Made by a program: the position numbers and the translations under genes | NCBI GenBank assembly: GCA_900239685.1 | Contig: OENT01000876.1 | Coordinates: 1-64,000 of the forward strand | DNA: 64,000 nt | Direction: 5' to 3' | Origin: Rotaria macrura | Taxonomy: Eukaryota > Rotifera > Eurotatoria > Philodinida > Philodinidae | The notes under the pieces: model-generated | The model's database searches: none | Told to the model about the DNA's origin: nothing | What the model saw: only the letters and a program-made list of their open reading frames with translations | Shown: positions 35,201-46,600 of the stretch, in pieces | Layout: each line of letters starts with the position of its first letter | Position numbering within the stretch: position 1 is the stretch's first letter

Positions 35201-37114
35201 CAGAACATATTTATTTTATTGAACAGAGCCAGCTAACCAAGGGGGAAACAGCTAGCCCTGCATTGAACTGAATTTTAATTAGCCTATGAGACACAATTAT
35301 CTTATGATTAGGGGGGAAAAGATGCAGCTAACTATGCATGAAGAAATGAGTTATGCTTGAATGAAATTTAGACGAATACTTAAAAACAGTACACTCAAGA
35401 GAAGATTCTAAACAAATCTTGTTTACGCAGCCTCTTTCCAATAAATATTATCCTATAGTTACGCCAAAAATCACAGACTTGTACAACAAGAACGAAACTC
35501 AGATTTTAAATAAATTTAACCGCCGATTGCCAATTCGAGTTTTTCCCAGCTGCTTTTTTAGAAATGTTTGATTCGGCGATCAGAATATTCACTTTATCCC
35601 AATAGGATTGCTCTACTAAACATACATGTAGTATAGATTGCTCGATGATAAGTGACACTGATAAAACAACTTGTGTTTGTTTAAAATAGATACTAATCAA
35701 TCAACAACCGTAGTGACTTAATTTTCATTTCTTTTCTTGCTCCTACTCTAGCTCTAAACTAACGACATGGAGTCAGCATAAGACGTAGCTGAATTTTAAT
35801 ATGATCCATAATTGTCATCAAAGGAAATGTATTTAACATTCACAACTTTCTTTCGCATTCGAATCGGTAGTAAACAGTTCAAATTAAGCAAGACGTAGCT
35901 TTTTTAAAATTATCTCTATGAAATTTTCTGAGGAGATATTTCAAGAACTTTCTGTGACCCTGAGAAAGAAAGCATTGTTATATTTTTGTGTTTTCTGCAA
36001 ATTATTGTGAGTTTATCCGTATCGAGAGAAAAAACTTTGACGTTAGAATTCTACTTTCGTGAAAACCAAACGATCAAATCTTTTAAACTCATTGAACAGC
36101 AACTGTGGAGCTTCTGAACCATCGCTCGTTAGGTGAACACTTTCATCGAAATGGTCAACTCGAATGATATTTAGACTAGAGAGCAAGTCACAGCTGAGAA
36201 TAGACATCATGGCTATCGACTAGTGAATTCAAAGAAAGAACGAGAGATAACAGTGAAGTAATCTGTTCTAGTACTTCTTCAGAACCAAGACCAGCCCGTA
36301 CTTTTGCAAATGGTACGGTAACAACTTGAATGGATGCACTCCAAAATTACTTTTTCCTACACAAAACTGATGTTGACACAACCACAAAAAGATGCACGTG
36401 CTCAATGAGAAATTCAACACAGCGACAAAAATTATTGCGGAACTATGTTCATCGACGTAACTCGGTATCAATTATTTTAAAGAAAAAAAACATCGCTCGT
36501 CGAACAATCCAACTGTTGATGTCTGAACATTTACGGAAAACAGAAAGAAGACGATTTTTTATGAGGATCTCTTGCGTTGAGATCACCATAACCTATGATC
36601 TTGATATCAAACTATTATGAATAGTTTTGCATAGATCTGAAATCACCTTCTTCGAAATGCCAATCATCACGACAGTTAATTGTGTACATCAGAACAAAAC
36701 GATGACTCTTTGCTTAGAAACTAACTGTGAGCAACAACATAATTACTAGACAAGGACGTGATTGAACTACTTGACACTATAGAAAGACTGCCAGCTTAAT
36801 TACACTTTAAAATTAATAATCGCAACCATCAGATGATTTTTTGAGAGATAGAATCTATCAACTTAGTGTCACTGTTCATTCTATTTATACGAAACGCTAT
36901 CTTGAATGTTGTAGAACATTACTTTTGTCACCTTACTCTGCATCAATTAAAGAAATTATCAAAGTTTCATTAAAATCAGGTATATCAATGCAAAGCGCTG
37001 GTACACATATCTTTTTGATGTTTCTATCCATTTGTTTCTAAGCGAAAATTGTACTGTCCTTGAGAATGACCTATAAATATGAGATATGGCAAATAAACAT
37101 TCATTTTGAAGATT

Positions 37115-37120
37115 TTTATT
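37115..37120 (-). terminator. Poly(A) signal AATAAA for the exostosin gene
   Basis: TTTATT on the + strand, hence AATAAA on the minus strand, about 140 nt beyond the stop codon of the exostosin-like gene. Position and orientation fit. Confidence 0.5.
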
Positions 37121-37261
37121 ATAAATTGATGGGTCTTGAGCAAAACTTGAATACCTTGAGAAAATAGAGGATTGTTTTCACTATCACTACGTATAACATG
37201 AAAATGTCAGCAAATATTCCATTCGTGAGCCGAGTACCTGTGCCATTACTGTTGAATGACA

Positions 37262-40003
37262 CTAAACATATTCTTGAAATGCTACAGATCTTTGTTCATG
37301 ATGACATGGACAAATAGATGGATGATTTCTACATGCGAGTTCTTGTGCCTTAATTGATTTTGTTGTTGAAGTCTCAACAGTAAATCCATACGATTGCTCC
37401 AATCGTCGACATCGCAATTCTAATGAAATATAATGAAAAACATTGTGCGATGTTGTTACAAAAGCTTCATCCAAATTGAACTCATGTCTCTTATGTTGAT
37501 TATTGTCGACAGTGTAATACGGCCATCGAAATGCATACAAGTAAGGTAAAGCATTTTTCAACTTTTTCGAAACATACTGTTCGAATCGATCGATTCGACG
37601 GACAAAATTAGTTATATTTCGTATCTGTTTAACATTAATCTTAGCTGTAAATGATTTCCAATTGATAAATCTTTCGAATGGAAGAACAACATTATCGACT
37701 AATAACATTGGAATGGCTCCCAATTGTATTGATTCGTAAATTCGAGGAGACCATGGAAGGAAACCCTCTGGACAGAGAGCGAACACACTTGATTGAATCG
37801 ACTCGATATATTCAGAAGATTTCATGTGGCCACTAATTATTTGAAATGTAACATACTTTTTTCCTTCAAGCTCTGTCATAACTGTACGATTGCGATATTT
37901 TTCCATGTTGTATTTCAGAATAGATAGTGAAGCACGTGCAGAATGATACGAAGCTATATGATTAAGCGCTCCGGCAAAGTAAAATAAAAGTTTCTTCTTC
38001 TTTACTAACAAAGTCAGATCATCAAATATGTCTCTTTTCCAATCTAGTGATATAGATTGAGGTACAATCACATCATACTTATGTCTGTATGCAATACTGA
38101 GATTCCTATATGGATATTGCGACGGTGCATGCGGTGGTAGCAAATCTGTTCTAATGCCAGTAAATGCTAGCTGGATGACATTTTTTAGAAGAACTTGCGT
38201 TCTTTTGTATAAAATTCCCATATTTCTGCCACCTGGAATGATAATAATATGATTAGCTCCTATCTGATCTGCTTGCGGAGCTAATGTCCAATAGGGAAAA
38301 TTCCTACGAATGCAGGTCAATAGAATGTCAAAGTAATTTTCATTCAAATTCACATATAATTTGTCAAACTGTTTTGCATTCAAAGTTGATGGGTGATGGC
38401 TGAAATAAAAAAACATTAAATCACTTGGAATAATGAAATAGTCAGCCAGTAGAGGATTCTCAACCAATTTGAAATAGCGATGCTTGAGTTTTTTAAATAG
38501 GTTACACTGGCCGAAATAATCTTGAATGTAATATTCTGGTGAATACATTTGATGTGCTTGTGGAATATTGGTCCAATTTACCTTTTGCGACGAGAAATTT
38601 GTTGAACTGTTATCTAATAATAATCTTTTGTCATACATCCACAATCTTAAAGGTCTTCCGACATAGTCGTCAATATAAAGTGAACGTCGAAGAGTATGCA
38701 TTTTATTAATCCAATCGAGTGCTTTTTTAATATTTCGAGAAATCATCGAATGTTTAGTCATCAAATCACCACAAACTTCTTCGCAGAATGCATTTTGAAA
38801 TGTTCTAATGTCTCGAACATATTCACTATATTCATTTAGCTTTTTTGTTGGCCAGGTTTTCGTGATGTTCGGCATAGATTCGAAATATTTAAAATCTATA
38901 TTTGAACACCAGCATGTTTGTTTTCCTGTGTCATTAGTCCTATATAATATTGGATTCGTAAAATGTTCGAAGAATAATTGAGCAGCATGCGGCTTTGAAT
39001 GCCACACGTGAAAGTTTTCTTGCATGTAGGAAGATTTCAATTCGACAGGAGATAAAACATCTAGTTTTAATGTTTCTTCATATCCCAGTAGTTTTCCTCC
39101 AAGACGAGCAGAATCAGTGCGGATAAGCTTTATAAACTCTTCGTAGGATTCTGGATATTGATAAGGATCATTGTTTAAAAAAGTAAAAAACGAAGGTGGA
39201 ACTGGATAAAAATAAGGCTCATCAGTTTGCAATGGGCAAATTTTTTGACTTTTCTCGTCATGAAGTCTTTTTTTGTAGCAGAAATCGAAATAAAACCAAT
39301 TAGCAAAAGTCGAATCGATGATTAGTCGCGTGCGTAGGTCATCATCATAAGCAGACGGAGTAAGCATAGCTTCCTTATTGCCCGGATATATATATAACAG
39401 TTGTGCTTGAATAGGTAATATTCTACAAAGTAAACCTGCAAAATTGGAACCCCGACTAGTAGCATGGATGTATAATAACGGATAACGTTCAAATTTGAGA
39501 TAGTAAATTGTATTCATCCATATTTGTAGTGATAAATAGACATATTTAACATCGCTATTGTTGCGTAAGGGTAGATGAACATCAAACGTTGCTCGTTTCG
39601 AACATATAGCTAGAATGGAGTAGCCAGAATGCCGAAGAGCAGTCAGCGAACGATAACCGACAGAAAAATCCCACATATCGCTACACTCCCGTGTGGCACC
39701 ATTGAGTATAATCATAAGACGGTATTCATCTGCTTTATTAGGTGCAGTTAATTCATATCGAAATTCATAATGATAACGCTCATCTTCAGTTAAGCGATAA
39801 TAGAGCGATACACTATTAACTTTGTTATCATGAACACCATGATCAAGTCGTTTAGTTGTTGGCTTTTGCCTGTTTTGGCGAGTAACTTCTATACGCAATC
39901 TCTCACGTTGATCATGTGAAAGTAAAATATTGTTCAATATCTGATTCACAGCTGTAACCAGTAGTGATAAGCAAATATATCTTATGATTCGTCCTTGTTT
40001 CAT
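37262..40003 (-). CDS. Exostosin-family (GT47) glycosyltransferase with alpha/beta-hydrolase-like N-terminal half
   Basis: 913-aa intronless frame from ATG at 40003. The N-terminus is a short basic stretch (KQGRIIR) and a hydrophobic segment (residues about 8-28), as in type II Golgi enzymes. The C-terminal region (about 450-800) is a GT47 exostosin domain resembling the plant-type members: KYDVIVP at 642-648, LLFYFAGA at 672-679, then FALCPEGFLPWSPRIYE at 741-757, GAIPMLLVDN at 762-771, LPFERFINW at 774-782. It probably transfers a sugar from a nucleotide donor to a glycan in the Golgi lumen. Residues about 60-240 show alternating beta/alpha patterns (RLMIILNGA, YSILAICS, PLLYIHATSRGSNFAG, LLYIYPG). 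The AxSxG at 181-185 sits where a hydrolase nucleophile elbow would be; this is inference. Many NxS/T sequons fit a luminal protein. Confidence 0.88.
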   Translation of the reverse strand: MKQGRIIRYICLSLLVTAVNQILNNILLSHDQRERLRIEVTRQNRQKPTTKRLDHGVHDNKVNSVSLYYRLTEDERYHYEFRYELTAPNKADEYRLMIILNGATRECSDMWDFSVGYRSLTALRHSGYSILAICSKRATFDVHLPLRNNSDVKYVYLSLQIWMNTIYYLKFERYPLLYIHATSRGSNFAGLLCRILPIQAQLLYIYPGNKEAMLTPSAYDDDLRTRLIIDSTFANWFYFDFCYKKRLHDEKSQKICPLQTDEPYFYPVPPSFFTFLNNDPYQYPESYEEFIKLIRTDSARLGGKLLGYEETLKLDVLSPVELKSSYMQENFHVWHSKPHAAQLFFEHFTNPILYRTNDTGKQTCWCSNIDFKYFESMPNITKTWPTKKLNEYSEYVRDIRTFQNAFCEEVCGDLMTKHSMISRNIKKALDWINKMHTLRRSLYIDDYVGRPLRLWMYDKRLLLDNSSTNFSSQKVNWTNIPQAHQMYSPEYYIQDYFGQCNLFKKLKHRYFKLVENPLLADYFIIPSDLMFFYFSHHPSTLNAKQFDKLYVNLNENYFDILLTCIRRNFPYWTLAPQADQIGANHIIIIPGGRNMGILYKRTQVLLKNVIQLAFTGIRTDLLPPHAPSQYPYRNLSIAYRHKYDVIVPQSISLDWKRDIFDDLTLLVKKKKLLFYFAGALNHIASYHSARASLSILKYNMEKYRNRTVMTELEGKKYVTFQIISGHMKSSEYIESIQSSVFALCPEGFLPWSPRIYESIQLGAIPMLLVDNVVLPFERFINWKSFTAKINVKQIRNITNFVRRIDRFEQYVSKKLKNALPYLYAFRWPYYTVDNNQHKRHEFNLDEAFVTTSHNVFHYISLELRCRRLEQSYGFTVETSTTKSIKAQELACRNHPSICPCHHEQRSVAFQEYV

Positions 40004-40805
40004 CAGTGAATGTGAAAATCATTTGCGTCAGCTACGCATGATTGCTTTTTTTGCCATGCTTCTTTTCATTGAGTAGCGAACCAAATCGAATAATCATTAA
40101 CGAACGCGTAAATAAGGAACGGGATTGATATACTTAAGATAGTGTGCCATCTTTCGTGATTCAAATAAGTCAAAATTGTCTGGTTGGTCGTTAATTTTTG
40201 AAAGCTGAAATATTTGTGTTTCGAAATTCACAAGAAAAATGCCCAGCCAAATTGTTGCAATACTTTAATCCTGACTTTTATACGCTTAAAATGCATCGTT
40301 CGACTCTTTTTCTCAATGAAAAATACATGAATAAGTCACAACTATGAAAACTTTGATGGGCAATATTCTTACTAAAAAACTGCATGAATTAATTCGTTTT
40401 TCTAATTTTTAATTGAAGTATTCACTTTTATTCTATCAAATACACTGATTTATATAACCAAAGACAGTGTCAATCGAAAGGCACTATTCTCCTGATGATA
40501 ATTTCTTTACTATTAATGTGATGTAAAAAACGAATCTAATGTGGCGATTGGTTTCTCATGCTCAGCTAATATATTAACCTGATACAAATATGGATTCAAT
40601 CGATTACTAAACCAATAATTATTGGAAAAGAATTATATTTATTAGAAATTGATTTCATCAAGACTCACAACAGGCACAAGAGATTAATTTTCAGAATATG
40701 TATGCAGCTAGCATCTCTTCTTGAACGTAAGAGAGTCATACCATCATGCTATGACTACAACTAGACAAATGAAAACAAGAAGTTGATTATTATTTTGCTT
40801 CAATT
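40004..40805. other. Spacer between exostosin gene and GPCR exon
   Basis: AT-rich sequence. The promoter of the exostosin gene should be here; a minus-strand TATATC near 40123-40130 is the only TATA-like word at a sensible distance. No gene is seen. Confidence 0.4.
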
Positions 40806-41249
40806 TTAATGAATACAAAAGAAACGTCCGCGTAAATTGCGCCATTTGTCTTTAACAAGATCTACCAATTCATGATTGTACACGTAAAAATCGAGTATCA
40901 CCAATACGTCGCTCAATGCCGACCAGAGTTGTAAAACCAGAGAGATTGATTGTGGTGCTGTTCCTGCATAATCTATAATGATAAGCAGATAGGCAGGAGT
41001 CCAACCGACGACCAGAATGCAGAACATAATGATTGCATGTTGTATCAGATGTAGATCACGACGATTCAATTTTCCCAATCGACTGATAACTCGATTGGTC
41101 TCAGTCACTTGGGATGAAGAATGGATGTGTTTAGATCGGGCGTGAACCCATATAAAAACTAGAATGTTGAAGATCAGAGAAATCACTGAAGGAACGATCA
41201 CAATCATAACCGTTATGTAAAACCAGATCCATCTTGGTATTTCACAATA
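40806..41249 (-). CDS. Rhodopsin-like GPCR, 3' exon (TM5-TM7)
   Basis: Reading on the minus strand, a good acceptor (GCTTGCAG, polypyrimidine before it) at 41250-41251 opens an exon starting YCEIPRW, an extracellular-loop-2 Cys followed by TM5 (about 10-36). A basic loop follows, then TM6 (about 70-93) with WTP in place of CWxP, TM7 (about 103-127) ending LDFYVYNHEL where NPxxY would stand, and a basic helix 8 and stop. It is therefore the C-terminal half of a class A receptor. TM1-TM2 may be supplied by the exon at 43373-43603, but TM3-TM4 were not found between, so the gene is either split by an unrecognised exon or broken. Confidence 0.72.
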   Translation of the reverse strand, partial: YCEIPRWIWFYITVMIVIVPSVISLIFNILVFIWVHARSKHIHSSSQVTETNRVISRLGKLNRRDLHLIQHAIIMFCILVVGWTPAYLLIIIDYAGTAPQSISLVLQLWSALSDVLVILDFYVYNHELVDLVKDKWRNLRGRFFCIH

Positions 41250-43372
41250 CTGCAAGCAGTAAAAACACGTTTTTAGCTATCAAAACTCTCTACAGACAAG
41301 GCCAAATGTCCTGTGTTAAAACACGCATAGACTATGTACGACGAACGATCCGAATTATTTCGGATCACAAGTTTCTGACGTTCTTTTCAGGATTTTACTT
41401 CGATAATTTTCTAAAAACGGTTCATCGTAGCTTTAGAATACATCAGAAATGTGTCTCAAAACATTTTGATCTCGGAACGAGAAATCATCTATATGATAGA
41501 CACTATATGTACTGCTCGACTTTTTTTTTTGGTATATCAATTGACATTTCTCACACTTGACACTATTTCATAGAAAGTGTAGACTGTGTCCGAGCAGGTT
41601 ATTTAAAATTTCTTTGAAAACTTGGAACTTAGATGGTTTGCAACTATTTGATGACAGATGACTATTTGACGTTTAGAATTTATCTACGACATGTAACTTG
41701 TACGGGTACTCGAGGTCTATCGTTTCCCCATTGCTGTAATAAGAAATACTGATGCAGAAGTAAACTATGAGCCTCTAACCTATGGTTATTCTACATGGCG
41801 TTTGCAAAAACACGAAATGAATTGAGCACTAAATCCGGTTTGAATCAACCATAGGCAGAGATAAATCCAAATGAAACTTGTCGAGTCTACTTGAAATTTT
41901 CTTCTAAAATCCTTTTCTCTTTTCTAGAATGATAACTATAATTATTCAACGTTAAATACATGTTTCGAAGATTGACTTCTGTCATGAAATTTGTACACAA
42001 GGGTCACTCGTACGATAAAACATGGTTTGTATGTTGCAGCAATACATTTTCTTTGACACAAGATTTAGAATTAACTCTTGTTATCAAATATACATTCGTT
42101 CGAAACTTCTCTTTAACATCTTCTATGCGTGAGCTTGTTAGAAGTTGATGACTCTTCATTCGAAGTTCTATGTTTATCTTCCATGAAGTTTTACAAATGG
42201 TATCAGATCTTAGTAGACCGATTAAATAGTAGTGACAAGCGTTCTTCTATCGAGCAGCTATTAAATAGCATAGTAAACCAACAGGTTTTGAATATGGGTA
42301 ATCTATCTTTTGTCTCCCTATAGTATTATGTTACTTCCTTATTTATCTTTATACTACCAATTCTTTGATCTACTGTCATCAAGTTCAGAATTTCAGTTTA
42401 TGATGTACGCAATATAAATTTCGTTCGAGGCAGAAAATTGATTTTTATGATCAATGTCACGTAGAATAATTTTTGCCGAAAATTTTTCTTATGGCCCGAA
42501 CTGGACGGTCCGAAATATTCGGTAGCGTGGCTATAGAGAAACAGTTCGTAATGAGTCTGGGAGATACTAAAAGTTGTAACCCTTTCTCCGACATGCTGAT
42601 TTCAATCACTTGATATTCTTCAAAAACGGTCACTGAACAGACATCGAACTCCGAAATCAAGTATTCAGGATATCATTTCCTAAAACATTGAGAACTCGGC
42701 ATCGGACAGATCCGTAGTTTCTCCTATCGTATGAACTCACTGAAATGCAGACATAGAGATTTACAGTACCAGATATTGTCATCCATTGAAACGAAAAACA
42801 ATTAGCACGTAAATGCACTAAAAATATTGCTCTACAAATCTGATTTCATTTCTTTGGAGACGATCTAACAGTAACCATCCTACCGCCTTTGAACGACATT
42901 ATTTGGCTTATTTTGGTTTGTACCGACGAGACTAGGCGAATACCGTCTAGTATCAGTGTATTTGGGTTAGAACTGGTGACATGTAATTCACTGCCATCGT
43001 TGCTTCCCTAGTTTATACTAGTTGATGCCGGCTTGTAACGGTAACTGTTTCAGAGGTTACTGGTTGTAACTGTTATCGTCATTGTCGCATTCCTAAACAT
43101 AGCAGCATACATTTCTCTATTTAACATAATTAAGCTTATAAGATGTGAAAATGTACATAAGATCGTCGTACTGAGGATTCGGAAAAGGGCAATCCTTACG
43201 AACCCTACAGAATTATGATGGATAAATGTAATCACATTTTCAGTTTCACTGCAGGAACTTAAAGGCGAATGTTTCACACTGATTAGAATGACGCATAAGT
43301 CTGCTTGACGAATTCAGATGTTTTTAACACAATAACGACATTTTTCTTGAAAAATAATCGCAGAGCTCTTTT
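41250..43372. other. Region between the two GPCR pieces
   Basis: If the two pieces belong to one gene, this 2.1 kb must hold the exon for TM3-TM4 and loop 2. I scanned the minus strand and saw no conserved TM3 Cys/DRY-like stretch. The short frames here (for example 41960-42148 and 42457-42660) look spurious. Confidence 0.4.
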
Positions 43373-43603
43373 CTACTGTTCGGTCGACGACTGTTTATGT
43401 ATATCATAAATAAAAAAGAAAGTATCGACCATCCGAAAGGCCATAAAAACAAAAAGATCACAAGTTATATGTAAGGTCAGAATATTGTGTCGATGACGTA
43501 GTCGTTTAATGAATAAACTTGGAATAGGATAAATAATTGCCAAAAAATGAATCATTAGGAAAATACTGATTTTAGCTAAGTTGAGAATAGTAGTAACATC
43601 CAT
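43373..43603 (-). CDS. Probable 5' exon of a rhodopsin-like GPCR (TM1-TM2)
   Basis: A 76-codon frame starting MDVTTILNL. TM1 is about 10-33, then a short basic loop (KRLRHRHN), then TM2 (about 40-66) with LTLHITCDLFVF, an arrangement like the N-x(n)-L...D pattern of class A TM2. Orientation and order fit with the TM5-TM7 exon at 40806-41249. No certain splice donor was found before the in-frame stop at 43373, which raises the possibility of a pseudogene. Confidence 0.5.
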   Translation of the reverse strand: MDVTTILNLAKISIFLMIHFLAIIYPIPSLFIKRLRHRHNILTLHITCDLFVFMAFRMVDTFFFIYDIHKQSSTEQ

Positions 43604-46600
43604 TATGTATGGAAGATATTTCTAATAAAACGGGATCTCTTATCAAGCGTCATAGTAGACTTCTGTGAAATAGAAATCTAATGGAATCAAATAATGAGTT
43701 GAGTGACTATTTTACAGAGTTTAAAACAAAATTATGGATAATTTTGTCACACATTTGAATATATAAACGGAATATAGTATTCATGAGAAACCTTTCGACC
43801 GGATTTGGGATTAAGCATCATGTCACATTTCTTTTTAGAAATGAAAGAGTGCGTCACCGTTAGTCCTCCTAGCTGTAGCTATAGCTTCATATTTGATAAC
43901 TCAGTTTCGATATATCGGAATGTACAAACGTGAAGATGTAAACACTTTCTTTGTTTCCAAGAATAAAAATAGCACAACTAGTCTTAATCTGATTATTCGA
44001 CTATTTCTGAATGTTTCATTATCAACTATATTTATGTTTTCATGAAAAAATAAATAGTTCGCTTCATGAAATCTACCATTTCGTCAATACTACTACCATT
44101 CAAACGAATCGTTTTTTTTAAAAGAAGATAGTATTCAGCTGTTAAGCACAACGGTTAAGATGGTTGTTGAAAATGTCGAAATACGTTTCACATTTCAAGT
44201 AGTATATTTGTGATATATGTAAGAGATCAATAAACATGTCATTTTTTTTTAAATCCTACAACTATCGATGTAGACGATTCAAGAAATAATCTGTCCAATT
44301 AAATGACAATGCAAAGTAATTATTTCGTTCAATTCAGTGCATTATTTGTAAATTAATGAACTGTGGCACATATCAAATAGGTTGCATTTTCATTTTATTA
44401 CATTCATGATTTCTTTAATTGACTACCTCTGATGCTTCTTGTTGGTGCTAGTTCAAGTCAAAGTATTCCGAGTAGTCTGTGAGAAGCAATTTTATGTTTT
44501 GGTAAAGTCCTGATTGTCATGGAAATAATTCAATGTTCAAAGGATCGTTCATCATTATACTGCTGACGAATCATTGATTCTCACTCCTACTAGTATACGG
44601 GAAAAGATCGGACTTTATATTGGATCAATAATCGCAGATTATTAATGTCGTTTTCTTTTAGTTTAAAGCAGATATATTGCGAGGATGTTTCATTGTGTCC
44701 AATTATTCTGATTTTTTAATTGAACAGGTGATTTCATTTGATGACTAGATAGACCCTCCATGTCATGACGGATTGGATTCGTGTGATACTCGATAAGAAT
44801 TAGCGTGTTCAATAACCAACCCTGTCACATTAGACCGTTTATGAGTCGCAGATTTTCCAAATTTATCATCGATAGTACCAATCATCCTTTATTGATAACA
44901 CATTGTGATGCTGTCGACAATGAATGGGATCGAGGAAATGTTAATTTTCAGATAAGTTAATTGCACAAAACAATTGCTACGCAAAAATTATTTTGTTTGC
45001 TAGAATCACGCTGTGATTCCTAAACGTGTTTTCTCGCATGTTTGGGCAAATTTGCATTTCTCATGAATAGAGTTCTAATGTATTTCACACTATATATGCT
45101 ACATTGATCACCAGCATATTTCTATGTGAAGGAATTTATTACATGGAGTTTCTAACTTAGTTTGCTTTCATTCATCTTCTTTTGTGAAGTTCAAACATTG
45201 TCACAACTCGATCTTCGTAGATATCTGCCCCTAGTTTTCCACATAATAAATACAACTGTGATGCATAAACCGGTCTTTTTGCTTCCTCAAAGCACCACAG
45301 CCAAACGAGAGAACATCAGTGACGTCCATTGAAAGCAATGTGCATGGTTCAAACTGACACAATTTCAATTGGACAGAGCCTAAAATGTATTCCTTTGATA
45401 GAAATCAGATTCTGCGAAATTGAAGATGTGTCCAACCACTTTTCTCTTACTTTACTTCCAAATGTTATTTTTCATTTGCTCAAATTTTTACAAGTAAATC
45501 AGAGTTCATTGATAAAATGCAACAGGGTTATCGGTTTTCCCGTCAGTTTTTGTATCATGCCAAATGTTCAATAGATGTCTTTCTATAGAGCAAAGTATAC
45601 GTACGGACGTCTGTTTTTAGTTTAGTTCACACAAGAGCAGTTTCAATTGGATATGATGGGTGTATTCATTGAAATGATGTATTTTCTTACGTTGGACTGC
45701 TGTCAGGCAATAATTTCACGCCAGGCCAGAAACGTGTTGCCTCATGCATGATAGTTTTCATTTATCAAACGAGTAAGTACATAGTTTCATGGGTCTTCGT
45801 TTTAGTGATGACAATCAAACAGACGAAGCCAATATACATAGCTCAAAGGGGAACCAGAGGATTTTTGTAGTTGAAGTAACTTCGAGTTCCTCCCCGTGGT
45901 GCATTTCGAAGCATTTTTCGACTCAAAATTTGAATGAAGTTACTTCAAAGTCGCTGAGCTACTTGCTCTTATTTCTGACTACTTGAGTGTGTGCATGGAG
46001 CTAGTTCCATAGCATGTACTTTGACGTGCTTTTGGACTTTATTTCCGCTGTTTTCTCGTTGACTGAAAGAGTAGAAGATCTTTTACAGCGCTTAGATTTG
46101 TTGCTGAACTCTCATGTTTCTTCTGTTTATTGTTTGAGCAATCGAGAAACAGGGCAAACTTTTCTTACCTATGTCATTAAATTGTTAAGTCGCGGTCGTA
46201 CTTGAGTATCATCGGTGGATCATACTTTTGTCGAAAACAATAAAGAGGGATCTAAATGTGAGTGAGGGCGAGGTTGCTGCTCACTTCATACGCTATCATT
46301 TTCAACATTTGTATCTTTCGGCAATTCTATAGTTTTTGTTTTCAAAATTAATACGATGAACAGTATCATCTAATATATTTTTCACGTAGATGATATGAAA
46401 AAAACAGTGCGCTTGTCTGGTTATAATTGATAATATGCTATTTAGTTTCGGTTACAAAACGGTACGGATCAACAATTTGTCGAATAACTAGTTTATTTGA
46501 AGTACATACGTACATTGAATAAACATGATTTTGGATAGGAATCTTTTTTTCACATCAACACCTCAACTTTCCCAAAGCTTCATCGTAAGACTGACATTCA

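Larger units (their letters stand above)
30151..37114. other. Long gene-poor stretch
   Basis: About 7 kb with no recognisable gene apart from the doubtful 123-aa frame at 31835-32206 (listed). A 29-bp palindrome lies at 30411-30439 (listed). Several 60-100-codon frames (for example 32381-32605, 35506-35700 and the opposed pair at 36268-36620) have no family features. No RNA genes were recognised. Confidence 0.45.
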
